DNA from: an uncultured Frankiales bacterium
Lineage (GTDB): Bacteria; Actinomycetota; Actinomycetes; Mycobacteriales; SCTD01
Reading direction: 5' to 3'
NCBI GenBank assembly: GCA_946479905.1
Contig: CAMLIA010000051.1
Location: 1 to 22,166, forward strand
DNA length: 22,166 nt
Shown here: in pieces, positions 9,941 through 18,203 of the stretch
Layout: the number at the start of each line of letters is the position of its first letter
Numbering within the stretch: position 1 is the stretch's first letter
Notes under the pieces: generated by a model
What the model saw: only the letters and a program-made list of their open reading frames with translations
Told to the model about the DNA's origin: nothing
Database searches by the model: none
Translations under genes and position numbers: made by a program

Positions 9941-11544
9941 CCGAACCTCACGGTGGTCTCCTGGGTGGCCTCGTCGTAGCTGATGGACCCGCGCTGGAAG
10001 TCGTTGCGGCGCTGGCCGGCGGAGGGCTGGTACTCGTCGGTCGTGGGGAAGCCGAGGGCGCCCGTCTCGTTCCCGAGCTCGGCGTACTTGTCGGCGATCG
10101 GCCCCCGGCACCAGAAGCCGCTGCCGTCCTGCTGCGCGCTGATGCGGCCGGTGGCGAACTGCTGCGCCCGGCCGGTCAGCGCGGCGACCTCCCGGGCGGT
10201 CGGGCGGCCCAGCACGCCGGTCTCGGCGCCGGCGCGGACGTAGGCCGCGTCCAGCACGTCGAGGACCTCGATCGCCGTCCCCGCCGCCACCACGATCCTG
10301 CCCTCCTGGAACAGCGACGTCCGGGTGCTGCCGTCCACGGCGTGCTCGTCCGCGACCGGGTACCCGAGCCGACCGCCCTCGGCGTCGAGCTCGACGTACC
10401 GCGCCGCGGCTTCGCGGCCGATGGCGAAGGCGCCGATCTGCGGGTGCCAGGAGATGCGGCCCAGCTGGAAGGTGCTGTAGCGGCCGGTCCCGTCGGCGGT
10501 GGCGTGCGGCGAGGCGGTGGGGAACTTCAGGGTCCCCAGCTCGGCGCCGAGGGCGGTGAACTTCGTGGCGATGGGGCCGAGCGTCTCGAACGCGCCGAGC
10601 AGCGGGTGCCAGGAGATCCGGCCGCGCTCGAACCGGGAGGCGCGCGCGTTCGCGATGACGATCGGGTCCGAGAGCGGGAAGCCGAGGACGCCGGCCTCGT
10701 TGCCGAGCTGGGCGTACCGGTGGCCGATCGGGCCGACGGTGTAGCGCGGGCCGACAGCGGTCTTGTAGGAGATGCGGCCGTGCAGGTAGCGCTGCGCCCG
10801 GCCGCCGGGGACGTCGAACTCCGCCCACACCGACGGGCCGAGCGCACTGGCGCTCTCGCCGAGCTGCCAGTAGCGCGCCTTGATGTTGCTCCAGGCGCCC
10901 GGCACCGCGGGGGAGCTGTGGTCGCGGGTGGCGTTGTCGGTGGCCGTCGCGGTGGTGCAGTTCTCGTAGGTCCAGGGCGGGACGCAGGACACGACGCGGC
11001 ACATCACCGCGCCCACCTGGCGGACCTGCTGGTTGCACTGGCCGTAGCGGAAGGCGTTGCAGCACACCTTGCGCTGGTCGCACTGCCCGCCGGGACCGCA
11101 GTGGCACCCGCACGACCAGCACCGGCTCGAGCAGATGCCGGGCCGGGACAGCGTCGAGCAGCGGCTGCAGGTCGCGTTGCAGTCGATGATGTAACGGGCC
11201 CGGCCACCGCACAGCGAGGCCCGGTCCGACTTCCACCAGCCCGCTGCCACCGACCCGGGTGGGCAGGCGTTGACCCCGTTGTTGATGGTGGCGCAGAAGA
11301 CGGTCCACCCGGCGCCGCAGCTCGCGTCCGGCCCGCACACGGTCGCGTACGCCGACTGCGGCCGCATCGTGAAGCCGAGCGAGTCGACCGACAGCGCGCT
11401 GCCGACGACGGCGCTGCGGACGAGGAACCCGCGCCGGCTGGTCCGGCGCGCGAGCCACCCGGCGACGCCGTCCGCGAGCCGCTGCGCCCGCGTGGCGGAG
11501 GTCCCCCTGCCCAGCGCCGTCAGGGCGTCTGCCGTCGCGGTCAT
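9937..11544 (-). CDS. Tat-exported MauA-like cysteine-rich domain fused to LGFP repeats
   Basis: A 535-residue protein. The N-terminus has a long Tat leader, with TSRRGFLV at 35-42, then a hydrophobic stretch and probable cleavage after AYA (about 67). Residues 70-196 hold 20 cysteines and resemble methylamine dehydrogenase light chain (MauA): GVNACPPG at 90-97 followed by AGWWKS, so Trp103 or Trp104 is at the place of the first TTQ tryptophan. RYIIDC at 117-122 matches the YLIAYRDC region, and ENCT ends the domain. At the second TTQ position I read Met181-Cys182 instead of Trp-Cys, so a normal TTQ cofactor looks unlikely. Residues about 220-535 are LGFP repeats, usually associated with attachment to the actinobacterial cell wall. 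The ATG overlaps the upstream stop (ATGA). Role unknown; it is probably a secreted or wall-bound redox or binding protein. Confidence 0.8.
9940..10887 (-). repeat. Six LGFP-type protein repeats, about 52-54 residues each
   Basis: Within the exported protein, the LGFP-like turn recurs as LGP (235), LGFP (287-290), LKFP (339-342), LGYP (393-396), LGRP (445-448) and LGFP (497-500), a spacing of 52-54 residues. Each unit has the pattern YxxLGxExGxLGFP...F..GRISW/Y. The GRIS element recurs near 256, 308, 362, 467 and 519, and as GRIV near 415. The repeats are diverged at nucleotide level, so this is an old expansion rather than a recent tandem duplication. Confidence 0.85.
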
Positions 11545-11966
11545 CGCAACCGCATCCCCTGCACGAGGCGGTTCACGCGCCGCGCCCCCTGCACCCGTCG
11601 GGCGTGGTTGCCGAGGACGGCGAACAGGCAGAAGGCCCGTCCTGCCTCGGTGAAGAACCACTGCGCGCCGCTCTGCCCCGGCCGGGACCGCTGCATCGCG
11701 CCGATCCGGAAGTCGCCGGGCCGCACCGACGGCCACCCCCGGCTGCTGAACAGGGCGGTGCCGACCGAGCCGCGGTCGTACTCGAAGAGGCTGACGAACA
11801 CGTCGTCCGGCCCCAGCAGGCCGGCGACGTCGGACCCGAAGTCCCCGCGCTCCCGTGGCAGGGGGACGGTGGCGGCGTGGAGCAGCAGGTGGCCCTCGGG
11901 CTGACGGCGCGCCGCCGCCTGCCAGCCGGGTGGCAGGTCGAGGTCGAGGTCGGGGGTGAGCCTCAC
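11541..11966 (-). CDS. Unrecognised 141-aa protein of the MauA-like operon
   Basis: A 141-residue protein with no signal peptide or membrane segment visible, so probably cytoplasmic. It starts with LTPDLDLDLPPGW and a predicted beta-rich middle containing DDVFVSLFEYDRGSVGTALFSSRG. RPGDFRIGAMQRSRPGQ follows, then AQWFFTEAGRAFCLFAVLGN with a single cysteine (Cys113), and the C-terminus is arginine-rich. I do not recognise the family; the regular mixture of short strands suggests a compact globular domain. The GTG start overlaps the MauD-like stop and its stop overlaps the Tat protein start, both by 4 bases. It is therefore made in step with the exported substrate and may be a cytoplasmic chaperone or folding-check factor for it. 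That role is inference from position only. Confidence 0.8.
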   Translation of the reverse strand: MRLTPDLDLDLPPGWQAAARRQPEGHLLLHAATVPLPRERGDFGSDVAGLLGPDDVFVSLFEYDRGSVGTALFSSRGWPSVRPGDFRIGAMQRSRPGQSGAQWFFTEAGRAFCLFAVLGNHARRVQGARRVNRLVQGMRLR

Positions 11967-12550
11967 GCCGCCCCGTCCGCCCTCGCCTGCGCGAGCAGGT
12001 TCAGGACCTGAGGCCAGGAGGCGCCCGAGCCCTCACCCACCAGCCGGCCGGCGGCGTCGACGTAGGCGAAGTACGGCGACCCCGGGACGGCGAACGCGTC
12101 CCAGGTCTCGCTCGACATGAGGACGGGTACGCCCTCCGGCTGCCGCTCCCGCAGGGCGCTCGGGCTCTCCTCCTCCGCCCCTCTCGTCACGACGACCAGC
12201 CGCGCCCCCCGGGGCAGCTCCGGCACCCCGCGGAACGCCTCCCAGAAGACCTGGCAGGTGGTGCACCCGCTGGAGAGGAAGGCGACGAGCGTGTCCTGGC
12301 CGAGCAGCGACAGGGCGAGCACCTCGCCGTCGGGGGTGTCACCGACCAGGCTGTCCGGGACGGTCGCGTCGCCGGTGCGCGGCGGCCGGACGCCGTCGAC
12401 GGTGACGGGCACCGGCGCGCGATCGAGGTCGACACCCGCGCCGAGCTCGTGCAGCGCCTTGAGGATCTCCGCGTGGCTGCGCAGCAGACCCGCGACGAGC
12501 ACCGCGAGCAGCAGGACGGCGCAGCCCAGCGCGACCACGGCGGCGGTCAC
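11963..12550 (-). CDS. Membrane-anchored thioredoxin-fold protein, MauD/TlpA-like
   Basis: A 195-residue protein with one N-terminal membrane anchor (about residues 3-22, VVALGCAVLLLAVLVAGLL) followed by a thioredoxin-like domain on the outside. The redox motif is Cys96-Thr-Thr-Cys99 in FLSSGCTTCQVFW, and the cis-proline loop is GSP at 157-159 (VPGSPYFAYVD). Strand VVVTRG lies between. MauD is the equivalent protein of methylamine dehydrogenase clusters, needed for disulfide formation in the light chain; TlpA/ResA-type reductases share the fold. The gene has GTGA-type overlaps on both sides, with the MauE-like gene upstream and the 141-aa gene downstream. The context favours action on the cysteine-rich Tat protein. 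Confidence 0.85.
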   Translation of the reverse strand: MTAAVVALGCAVLLLAVLVAGLLRSHAEILKALHELGAGVDLDRAPVPVTVDGVRPPRTGDATVPDSLVGDTPDGEVLALSLLGQDTLVAFLSSGCTTCQVFWEAFRGVPELPRGARLVVVTRGAEEESPSALRERQPEGVPVLMSSETWDAFAVPGSPYFAYVDAAGRLVGEGSGASWPQVLNLLAQARADGAA

Positions 12551-13020
12551 GGGACCCGCACCAGGGGGAGGACCGCCAGCACCAGGTAGCAGCAGACCGC
12601 GACGGCAGCGGTGGTCACCAGCGACGCCGCCGCGAGCGGGACGGCACCCGGCGCACCGGTCGCCGCGGCCGCGGCCAGCCCGGCGGTGAGCACCGCGTGC
12701 GTCCTGGTGGGGCGGAGGTCGGCCTTGCCGAAGCAGCCGCAGCTGGCCAGGACGCCGCCCCGCGCGCGGGCCAGCAGGACGAAGCCGGTGAACACGGCGT
12801 ACGACGCGGCGACCGCCAGTGCCGAGGCGCGTGAGCCGTCGAGCAGCGCAGCGAGACCGATGACGACCTCGAGGGCCGCGACCGCCCGGACGGCGTGCCG
12901 GGACACCCGGAGGCCCGCGGAGCGGGTCGCCCGGACGAGGGGGAGCGGGTCGACGGCCTTCAGCGCGCCGGCCAGCACCAGCAGGCCGGCCGCGGCGTGG
13001 ACAGGGCCTTGCAGCAGCAC
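12547..13020 (-). CDS. MauE/DoxX-like redox membrane protein
   Basis: A 157-residue integral membrane protein with four predicted membrane segments (about 7-24, 44-60, 65-84 and 106-150, the last probably two). The conserved Cys94-Gly-Cys96-Phe-Gly motif lies at the end of the third segment, as in MauE-type proteins. MauE proteins work with MauD in light-chain maturation and are thought to exchange electrons between the thioredoxin-like partner and the membrane, in a fold related to VKOR/DoxX. The GTG at 13020 is chosen because a -10 box TAGGTT ends 7 bases upstream; the open frame continues upstream without similarity. It is the first gene of the five-gene operon, and its stop overlaps the MauD-like GTG by 4 bases. 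Confidence 0.8.
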   Translation of the reverse strand: MLLQGPVHAAAGLLVLAGALKAVDPLPLVRATRSAGLRVSRHAVRAVAALEVVIGLAALLDGSRASALAVAASYAVFTGFVLLARARGGVLASCGCFGKADLRPTRTHAVLTAGLAAAAATGAPGAVPLAAASLVTTAAVAVCCYLVLAVLPLVRVP

Positions 13021-13027
13021 CCCTCCG

Positions 13028-13056
13028 AACCTAGGGGGCGCTCGCGGTCGCGTCGA
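13028..13056 (-). promoter_or_regulatory. Promoter of the MauA-like operon
   Basis: On the minus strand a -10 box TAGGTT (13033-13028) ends 7 bases before the GTG start, predicting a leaderless mRNA. A candidate -35 TCGACG (13056-13051) lies 17 bases further upstream. No other good promoter is seen between the five overlapping genes, so the operon is probably read from here. Confidence 0.55.
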
Positions 13057-13077
13057 GGTCAGCTCGTCGAGGTCAGC
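13052..13077. repeat. Perfect 12-bp direct repeat overlapping the operon -35 region
   Basis: gtcgaggtcagc occurs at 13052-13063 and again at 13066-13077, a 14-base period. One copy covers the candidate -35 of the MauE-like promoter and the other covers the stop codon of the ACT gene. It could be a tandem operator for the operon or a short duplication of the 3' end of the ACT gene. Confidence 0.55.
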
Positions 13078-13729
13078 GCATGGTGGCGACGCCGGCGGTG
13101 ACCGTCGCGGCGATGCCGGCCAGGTGCGCGAGCCGCAGCACCTCCGACGCGCGGAACCTCGGGCCGCCGGGTCGGCCGACCAGCACGACGGTGTCCGGAC
13201 CACCGACGGGCGCGGCGACCAGCTCGGTGCCGAGGGTGTCCCAGCGCTCCGGGACCCAGCCCTCCTTGGAGTCCATCCGGCGGGCGCTCGTCAGGGGCAG
13301 CCACGGGAGCGCGATGCCCTCGACCGACGGGGCGCCGGCGCTCGACGCCAGCTCACCCGCCGGTCCGACGAGCAGCGCCCAGCCGGCCCGGAACACCCCC
13401 GGTGCGAGGTCGACGAGCAGCTGCATCGCGTGCGCCGGCGAGGCGGCGAGCTCGTCGACGAGCTCGAGGTCCCGGTGCAGGTCGTCGGCCCCGAGGTAGG
13501 GCCGCAGCGACTCGACGACCACGCCGGGCACGGACTGCGCGGACGTGATGAGGACGTCCGCGAGCCCTCCGGCAGGCAGCTGCACGAGCAGGTCGTCGAC
13601 GGCCCCGTCCGGGCCGCGCTCGACGACGTCGAGGGACACGATGTCGGCCCCGACCGAGCCGAGGGCGGTGGCGACCGCACCCAGCATGCCGGGCCGGTCG
13701 GGGAGCACGACGCGCAGCAGGTAGGACAT
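13073..13729 (-). CDS. ACT-domain protein
   Basis: A 218-residue cytoplasmic protein. Residues about 3-75 form an ACT domain: [22 protein letters not shown] with the DRPGxL loop typical of amino-acid-binding regulatory domains, then [13 protein letters not shown]. The remainder (about 80-218) has no family I can name; it contains DSKEGW and a final strand-helix unit ending [14 protein letters not shown]. Domain content suggests sensing of a small ligand, but no enzymatic domain is fused. The ATG at 13729 begins directly with the domain. It is divergent from gatC, with 83 bases between starts, and ends just before the MauE-like promoter. A regulatory link to either neighbour is not shown. Confidence 0.8.
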   Translation of the reverse strand: MSYLLRVVLPDRPGMLGAVATALGSVGADIVSLDVVERGPDGAVDDLLVQLPAGGLADVLITSAQSVPGVVVESLRPYLGADDLHRDLELVDELAASPAHAMQLLVDLAPGVFRAGWALLVGPAGELASSAGAPSVEGIALPWLPLTSARRMDSKEGWVPERWDTLGTELVAAPVGGPDTVVLVGRPGGPRFRASEVLRLAHLAGIAATVTAGVATMR

Positions 13730-13747
13730 GCCGACCAGCCTGCCGCC
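13730..13747 (-). promoter_or_regulatory. 18-base element identical to the DUF559 leader
   Basis: gccgaccagcctgccgcc directly abuts the ACT gene start codon. The same 18 bases occur at 5920-5937, 2 bases before the DUF559 gene start. On the coding strand CAGGCT (13742-13737) ends 7 bases before ATG, the position seen for -10 boxes elsewhere in the window. Confidence 0.4.
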
Positions 13748-13799
13748 GCTCGATTGCGGCCGTGTTTCGTCGCGGTCAAATCACCCTCCCGCACTCTCC

Positions 13800-13805
13800 T
13801 ACACT
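13800..13805 (+). promoter_or_regulatory. -10 box of the gatCAB operon
   Basis: TACACT ends 7 bases before the gatC ATG at 13813, so the operon mRNA is predicted to be leaderless. No Shine-Dalgarno sequence is visible in the gap. Confidence 0.55.
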
Positions 13806-13812
13806 CCCCGTC

Positions 13813-14115
13813 ATGCCGGAGATCAGTCGAGACGAGGTCGCCCACCTCGCGCGTCTCGCGCGCCTAGCCCTGGACGACAGCGAGCTCGACCGGCTCGCCG
13901 GCCAGCTCGACGTGATCCTCGGGGCGGTCGCGCAGATCGCCGAGGTGACCGACGCCGCCGACGTCCCGCCGACCTCGCACGCCGTGCCGCTCGAGAACGT
14001 CACCCGTCCTGACGTGGTCGTGCCGAGCCTGCCGCGCGACAAGGTGCTGGCGGGTGCGCCCGCCGCCGAGGACGGCCGCTTCCGCGTCCCCCAGATCCTC
14101 ACGGACGAGGAATGA
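13813..14115 (+). CDS. gatC: Asp-tRNA(Asn)/Glu-tRNA(Gln) amidotransferase subunit C
   Basis: A 100-residue stabilising subunit of GatCAB. The family pattern is clear: [22 protein letters not shown] at the N-terminus, then [37 protein letters not shown], then a C-terminal RFRVPQIL that wraps between GatA and GatB. Length is normal. ATG 13813 is set by the start of homology and the -10 box; upstream codons in the same frame have no similarity. Its stop overlaps the gatA start by 4 bases (ATGA), first in the coupled order gatC-gatA-gatB. Confidence 0.95.
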   Translation: MPEISRDEVAHLARLARLALDDSELDRLAGQLDVILGAVAQIAEVTDAADVPPTSHAVPLENVTRPDVVVPSLPRDKVLAGAPAAEDGRFRVPQILTDEE

Positions 14116-15578
14116 GCGACCTCACTCGGCTCAGCGCGGTCGAGACGCGGTCGGCCATCGAGAGCCGCGAGGTCTCTGCCGTCGAGGTCGCCCAGGCGCA
14201 CCTGGACCGGATCGCGGCCGTGGACGACCGCGTGCACGCCTTCCTGCACGTCGACACCGAGGGCGCCCTCGCGCAGGCGAAGCGGGTCGACGCCGGCGAG
14301 GTCACCGGTCCGCTGGCCGGCGTGCCGCTGGCGCTGAAGGACGTCATGACCATGGAGGGGGTCCCGACGACCTGCGGGTCGCGGATCCTCGAGGGCTGGC
14401 GACCGCCGTACGACGCGACGGTGACGGCTCGGCTCAAGGCGGCCGGTGTCGTCATCCTCGGCAAGACGAACATGGACGAGTTCGCGATGGGCTCCTCCAC
14501 CGAGCACAGCGCCTACGGCCCGACGCGCAACCCCTGGGACCTGTCCCGGATCCCCGGCGGCAGCGGTGGCGGGTCGAGTGCGGCGCTGTCGTCGTACCAG
14601 GCCCCCCTGGCGATCGGGACCGACACCGGTGGGTCGATCCGGCAGCCGGCGGCCGTCACGGGGACGGTCGGCGTCAAGCCGACCTACGGCGGCGTGTCCC
14701 GCTACGGGCTGGTCGCGTTCTCCTCGAGCCTCGACCAGGCGGGTCCGTGTGCCCGCACGGTGCTGGACGCGGCGCTGCTGCACGAGGTCATCGCCGGTCA
14801 CGACCCGCGCGACTCGACGTCCATCGACGCGCCCGTGCCCCCGGTCGTCCAGGCGGCCCGTTCAGGTGACGTCCGCGGCCTGCGCATCGGGGTCGTGAAG
14901 GAGCTGCAGGGCGACGGCTACGAGCCCGGGGTCACCGCGCGCTTCGAGGAGGCCGTCGAGGTCCTGCGCGGTCTGGGCGCGACGGTCACCGAGGTGAGCT
15001 GCCCCCACTTCGGCTACGCCCTGGCGGCGTACTACCTCATCGCGCCGTCGGAGGCGTCGTCGAACCTCGCCCGCTTCGACGCGGTCCGCTACGGGCTGCG
15101 CGTCGGGGACGACGGTGTCGCCTCGCTCGAGGAGGTGATGGCGCAGACCCGTGCCGTCGGCTTCGGCGCGGAGGTCAAGCGCCGCATCATCCTCGGCACC
15201 TACGCGCTGTCGAGCGGCTACTACGACGCCTACTACGGGCAGGCGCAGAAGGTCCGCACCCTCATCAGCCGGGACTTCGCCGCGGCCTGGCAGTCGGTCG
15301 ACGTGCTCGTCGCCCCGACCTGCCCGACCGTGGCCTTCCCGCTGGGCGCCAAGCTCGAGGACCCGCTCGCGATGTACAAGCAGGACATCTGCAGCATCCC
15401 CGCCAACCTGTACGGCGGGCCGGCCGCGTCCTTCCCCGCGGGCCTGTCGGAGGGCCTGCCGGTCGGCCTGCAGGTCATGGCGCCGACGCTGCGCGACGAG
15501 CTGCTCTACCAGGTGGGGAGCGCGCTCGAGGCCGCGCTGCCCCCGGACGTACCGCCGCTGGCCTGGGAGACGCCGTGA
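14112..15578 (+). CDS. gatA: Asp/Glu-tRNA amidotransferase subunit A (amidase)
   Basis: A 488-residue amidase-signature enzyme that releases ammonia from glutamine for transamidation of mischarged Glu-tRNA(Gln), and where relevant Asp-tRNA(Asn). The Ser-cisSer-Lys triad is intact: Lys76 in LALKDV, Ser151 in the [10 protein letters not shown] signature, and the nucleophile Ser175 in [10 protein letters not shown]. The characteristic [14 protein letters not shown] lies at 121-134, and the late [13 protein letters not shown] motif is present. Length and spacing are normal. It overlaps gatC at its start and gatB at its end, each by 4 bases. Confidence 0.97.
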   Translation: MSDLTRLSAVETRSAIESREVSAVEVAQAHLDRIAAVDDRVHAFLHVDTEGALAQAKRVDAGEVTGPLAGVPLALKDVMTMEGVPTTCGSRILEGWRPPYDATVTARLKAAGVVILGKTNMDEFAMGSSTEHSAYGPTRNPWDLSRIPGGSGGGSSAALSSYQAPLAIGTDTGGSIRQPAAVTGTVGVKPTYGGVSRYGLVAFSSSLDQAGPCARTVLDAALLHEVIAGHDPRDSTSIDAPVPPVVQAARSGDVRGLRIGVVKELQGDGYEPGVTARFEEAVEVLRGLGATVTEVSCPHFGYALAAYYLIAPSEASSNLARFDAVRYGLRVGDDGVASLEEVMAQTRAVGFGAEVKRRIILGTYALSSGYYDAYYGQAQKVRTLISRDFAAAWQSVDVLVAPTCPTVAFPLGAKLEDPLAMYKQDICSIPANLYGGPAASFPAGLSEGLPVGLQVMAPTLRDELLYQVGSALEAALPPDVPPLAWETP

Positions 15579-17059
15579 GCTACGAGGACGACCTGCTCGA
15601 GTTCGAGCCGGTCATCGGCCTGGAGACGCACGTCGAGCTCGGCACGGCGTCGAAGATGTTCTGCGGCTGCGCGACGGAGTTCGGGGCGGAGCCCAACACC
15701 CAGACCTGCCCGGTCTGCCTGGGTCTGCCGGGAGCGCTGCCGGTGGTGAACGCCGCCGCGATCGAGTCGACCATCCGCATCGGACTGGCCCTGCACTGCG
15801 ACATCGCGACCTGGTGCCGGTTCGCGCGCAAGAACTACTTCTACCCGGACATGCCGAAGAACTTCCAGACGTCGCAGTACGACGAGCCGCTCTGCACCGA
15901 CGGGTACCTCGACGTCGACGTGGACGGCTCCGTGGTGCGCGTGCCGATCGAGCGGGTGCACCTCGAGGAGGACACCGGCAAGACGCTGCACGTCGGCGGC
16001 TCGACCGGGCGCATCCACGGGGCCTCGCACTCGCTCGTCGACTACAACCGCGCCGGCATCCCGCTGGTCGAGATCGTCACCAAGCCCGTCGTGGGGACCG
16101 GCGTGCGCGCCGCCGCGGTCGCGAAGGCCTACGTCGCCGAGCTGCGTGATGTGCTGCGCGGCCTCGGCGTGAGCGACGTGAAGATGGAGCAGGGCTCGCT
16201 GCGTTGCGACGTCAACGTCTCGCTGAACCGCCCCGGCGAGGAGTGGGGCACGCGGTCGGAGACCAAGAACGTCAACTCGCTCCGCTCCGTCGAGCGGGCG
16301 GTTCGCTCCGAGGTCGAGCGCCAGGCCTCGTTGCTGCGGACCGGCGAGCGGATCGTCCAGGAGACCCGGCACTTCCACGAGGACTCCGGCACCTCCTCGC
16401 CCGGCCGGTCCAAGGAGGAGGCCACCGACTACCGGTACTTCCCGGAGCCCGACCTGGTGCCGATCGCGCCGGACCCCGCCTGGGTCGCGTCGCTGCAGGC
16501 CGCCCTCCCGGAGGCGCCGTCGATCCGTCGCAAGCAGCTCGTCGCCCAGCTCGGCCTCTCCGACCTCGACGCCCAGGCCATGGTCAATGCCGGCGTGCTC
16601 GACCTGGTCCTCGCGACCACCGAGGCCGGTGCGCCGGCAGCGGAGGCCCGTAACTGGTGGCTCGGCACCCTCGCCCAGGCCGCCAACGCGCAAGGGGTCG
16701 ACGCCGCCGACCTGCCGATCACGCCGGCGCAGGTGGCCCGCGTCGTGGAGCTGGTGGCCGCGGGCGACCTCACCGCCGGGCTGGCGCGTCAGGTCGTCGA
16801 CGGGGTGCTGGCCGGCGAGGGCGGCCCGGACGAGGTGGTGGCCTCCCGTGGGCTCGCGGTGGTCAAGGACACCGGTGCGCTGACCGCCGCCGTCGAGGCC
16901 GCCATCGCTGCCGACCCCGACGCGGCCGAGAAGGTCCGCGGCGGGAAGGTGCAGGCGGTCGGGGCCCTCGTGGGCCGCGTGATGAAGGAGACCCGCGGCC
17001 AGGCCGACGCGGCCGCCGTCCGCGTCCTGCTCCTCGAGAAGCTCGGCGTCACCGAGTGA
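15575..17059 (+). CDS. gatB: Asp/Glu-tRNA amidotransferase subunit B
   Basis: A 494-residue subunit that binds the mischarged tRNA and activates its side chain with ATP before amidation. [12 protein letters not shown] lies at 11-22. A zinc site is visible as Cys30-x-Cys32 and Cys45-x2-Cys48 (CPVCLGLPG). The kinase-like cradle carries [43 protein letters not shown] and the [12 protein letters not shown] signature, followed by the helical and tail domains (YqeY-like, about 350-494). It starts with GTG overlapping the gatA stop, and the family N-terminus supports this start. A hairpin begins within its stop codon. Confidence 0.97.
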   Translation: MSYEDDLLEFEPVIGLETHVELGTASKMFCGCATEFGAEPNTQTCPVCLGLPGALPVVNAAAIESTIRIGLALHCDIATWCRFARKNYFYPDMPKNFQTSQYDEPLCTDGYLDVDVDGSVVRVPIERVHLEEDTGKTLHVGGSTGRIHGASHSLVDYNRAGIPLVEIVTKPVVGTGVRAAAVAKAYVAELRDVLRGLGVSDVKMEQGSLRCDVNVSLNRPGEEWGTRSETKNVNSLRSVERAVRSEVERQASLLRTGERIVQETRHFHEDSGTSSPGRSKEEATDYRYFPEPDLVPIAPDPAWVASLQAALPEAPSIRRKQLVAQLGLSDLDAQAMVNAGVLDLVLATTEAGAPAAEARNWWLGTLAQAANAQGVDAADLPITPAQVARVVELVAAGDLTAGLARQVVDGVLAGEGGPDEVVASRGLAVVKDTGALTAAVEAAIAADPDAAEKVRGGKVQAVGALVGRVMKETRGQADAAAVRVLLLEKLGVTE

Positions 17060-17112
17060 GTGCTTACTGGGATGGCGAATCCGCGCCGGAACGGCAAGCC
17101 CAGCAAGCACTC
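17058..17112. terminator. Long-arm hairpin between convergent gatB and YihY-like genes
   Basis: The arm gagtgctt (17058-17065) pairs with aagcactc (17105-17112), and ctggg (17067-17071) pairs with cccag (17099-17103), with a single A/C mismatch between them. The interior can form a small ggcg/cgcc stem. The structure overlaps the gatB stop codon on one side and touches the stop codon of the convergent gene on the other. It probably serves as a bidirectional terminator; no T tract is present. Confidence 0.65.
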
Positions 17113-18049
17113 ATGCCGGGGGGTGGGCGGCGGCCTTGCGGGCCAGCAGGGTGGCGTTGAGCTCGGCCCCGGCGAGCAGGCTCAGGCACAGCAGGTAGAG
17201 CCAGGTCATCAGCAGCAGGCCGCCCCCGAGGGCACCGAGCAGGGGCGACTTCGGGACGACGATCGACAGGTAGCTGCTGAACCCGAGTGACGCCGCGCCC
17301 CAGAGGAACGCGGTGAGCAGCGCGCCAGGGATCCCGGCCAGCCAGCGCGCCGGCCGGTCGGGGCAGATGTGGAACAGCGTCGTGGCCCACGCCACCAGGG
17401 CGATCATCGCGACGGGGTAGCGCACGTAGGACCAGATGAACGTGTAGCTGTGCGGCAGCCCGACCTCGCGGGCGCCGAGCAGCGGGCCCAGCACGAACGC
17501 GGTCACCAGCACGGCCCCCGCCAGCAGCGACCCGAGGCCGAGCAGCAGCCCGATGAACCGGCGGTGCCACCAGCCGCGGTGGTCGTGGACGTCGTAGCAG
17601 AGGGTCACCGTGTTGAGGACCGACGCGAAGGCCTGCGCGACCGAGGCGAGCGCGATGACCAGGGCGAAGGTGAAGGCGTTGCCGTGGTTGGAGAACGTCT
17701 GGCTCACGGCCTTGTCGACGCCGTCCGCCGACGAGGTCAGGACGCGCTTGAGGAACTCGCTGATCGCGTCCTTCACCTGCTGGGTGTTGTCCTGGCCGAT
17801 GACGTCCTCGAGCTGCCCGAGCACCGCGGCGAACACCAGCAGCGTCGGGAAGATCGTGAGCACCCCCATGAACGCGTTCTCGCCGGCCAGCCCGAGGATC
17901 CGGTCGCGGTCGCCCTTGCGCCAGACGTCGGCGACCAGCCGCACCAGCCGCCCGACCGCGGTGCGGGGCTGCGGGCGTCCCGCTTCCGCCGCGGTGGCGG
18001 CAGCGCGACTCGCGGCGCTGCGCCGGTGCGTGGCGGAAGAGGCGGTCAC
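17111..18049 (-). CDS. YihY/BrkB family membrane protein
   Basis: A 312-residue protein with about six membrane segments and the YihY (formerly labelled ribonuclease BN or virulence factor BrkB) pattern. It shows an N-terminal cytoplasmic segment, then GLAGENAFMGVLTIFPTLLVFAAVLG (the family's first helix and FP motif), VIALASVAQAFASVLNTVTLCYDV, then GLLLGLGSLLAGAVLVTAFVLGPLLG. It ends in SSYLSIV...LGALGGGLLLMTWLYLLCLSLLAGAELNA, the strongly conserved last helices. Members may be permeases or flippases; the function is not established. GTG 18049 follows a GAGACT -10-like box by 6 bases; an in-frame start further upstream is possible but would add a non-conserved, probably untranslated extension. 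Confidence 0.88.
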   Translation of the reverse strand: MTASSATHRRSAASRAAATAAEAGRPQPRTAVGRLVRLVADVWRKGDRDRILGLAGENAFMGVLTIFPTLLVFAAVLGQLEDVIGQDNTQQVKDAISEFLKRVLTSSADGVDKAVSQTFSNHGNAFTFALVIALASVAQAFASVLNTVTLCYDVHDHRGWWHRRFIGLLLGLGSLLAGAVLVTAFVLGPLLGAREVGLPHSYTFIWSYVRYPVAMIALVAWATTLFHICPDRPARWLAGIPGALLTAFLWGAASLGFSSYLSIVVPKSPLLGALGGGLLLMTWLYLLCLSLLAGAELNATLLARKAAAHPPA

Positions 18050-18055
18050 CCCTCC

Positions 18056-18061
18056 AGTCTC
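18056..18061 (-). promoter_or_regulatory. Candidate -10 box of the YihY-like gene
   Basis: GAGACT on the minus strand ends 6 bases before the GTG start at 18049. The intervening ggaggg looks like a Shine-Dalgarno sequence but touches the start codon, too close to work normally. A leaderless start is therefore favoured. Confidence 0.35.
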
Positions 18062-18142
18062 GCGGATCGCCGGGCGGGCGCGTGGCAGGACCGGCCGGGT
18101 CGGTCCGCCGGACATGTCATGATCTTCCGGGGTACGAGCCTG

Positions 18143-18188
18143 CCGGACCGTCACGTCCGGTGGGCTCGAGCGTTGTCCTGACGACAAC
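18143..18188. promoter_or_regulatory. Two perfect inverted repeats upstream of the Tat-exported propeller gene
   Basis: ccggac-cgtcac-gtccgg (18143-18160) and gttgtc-ctgac-gacaac (18172-18188) are perfect 6-bp arm palindromes with 6- and 5-base centres. They lie in the 154-base divergent gap between the YihY-like gene and the GTG at 18204. The second ends 15 bases before that start and would sit in the leader or over the promoter. They look like operator sites, but no regulator is encoded alongside. Confidence 0.45.
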
Positions 18189-18203
18189 CAGGGGGGAACG
18201 GGC

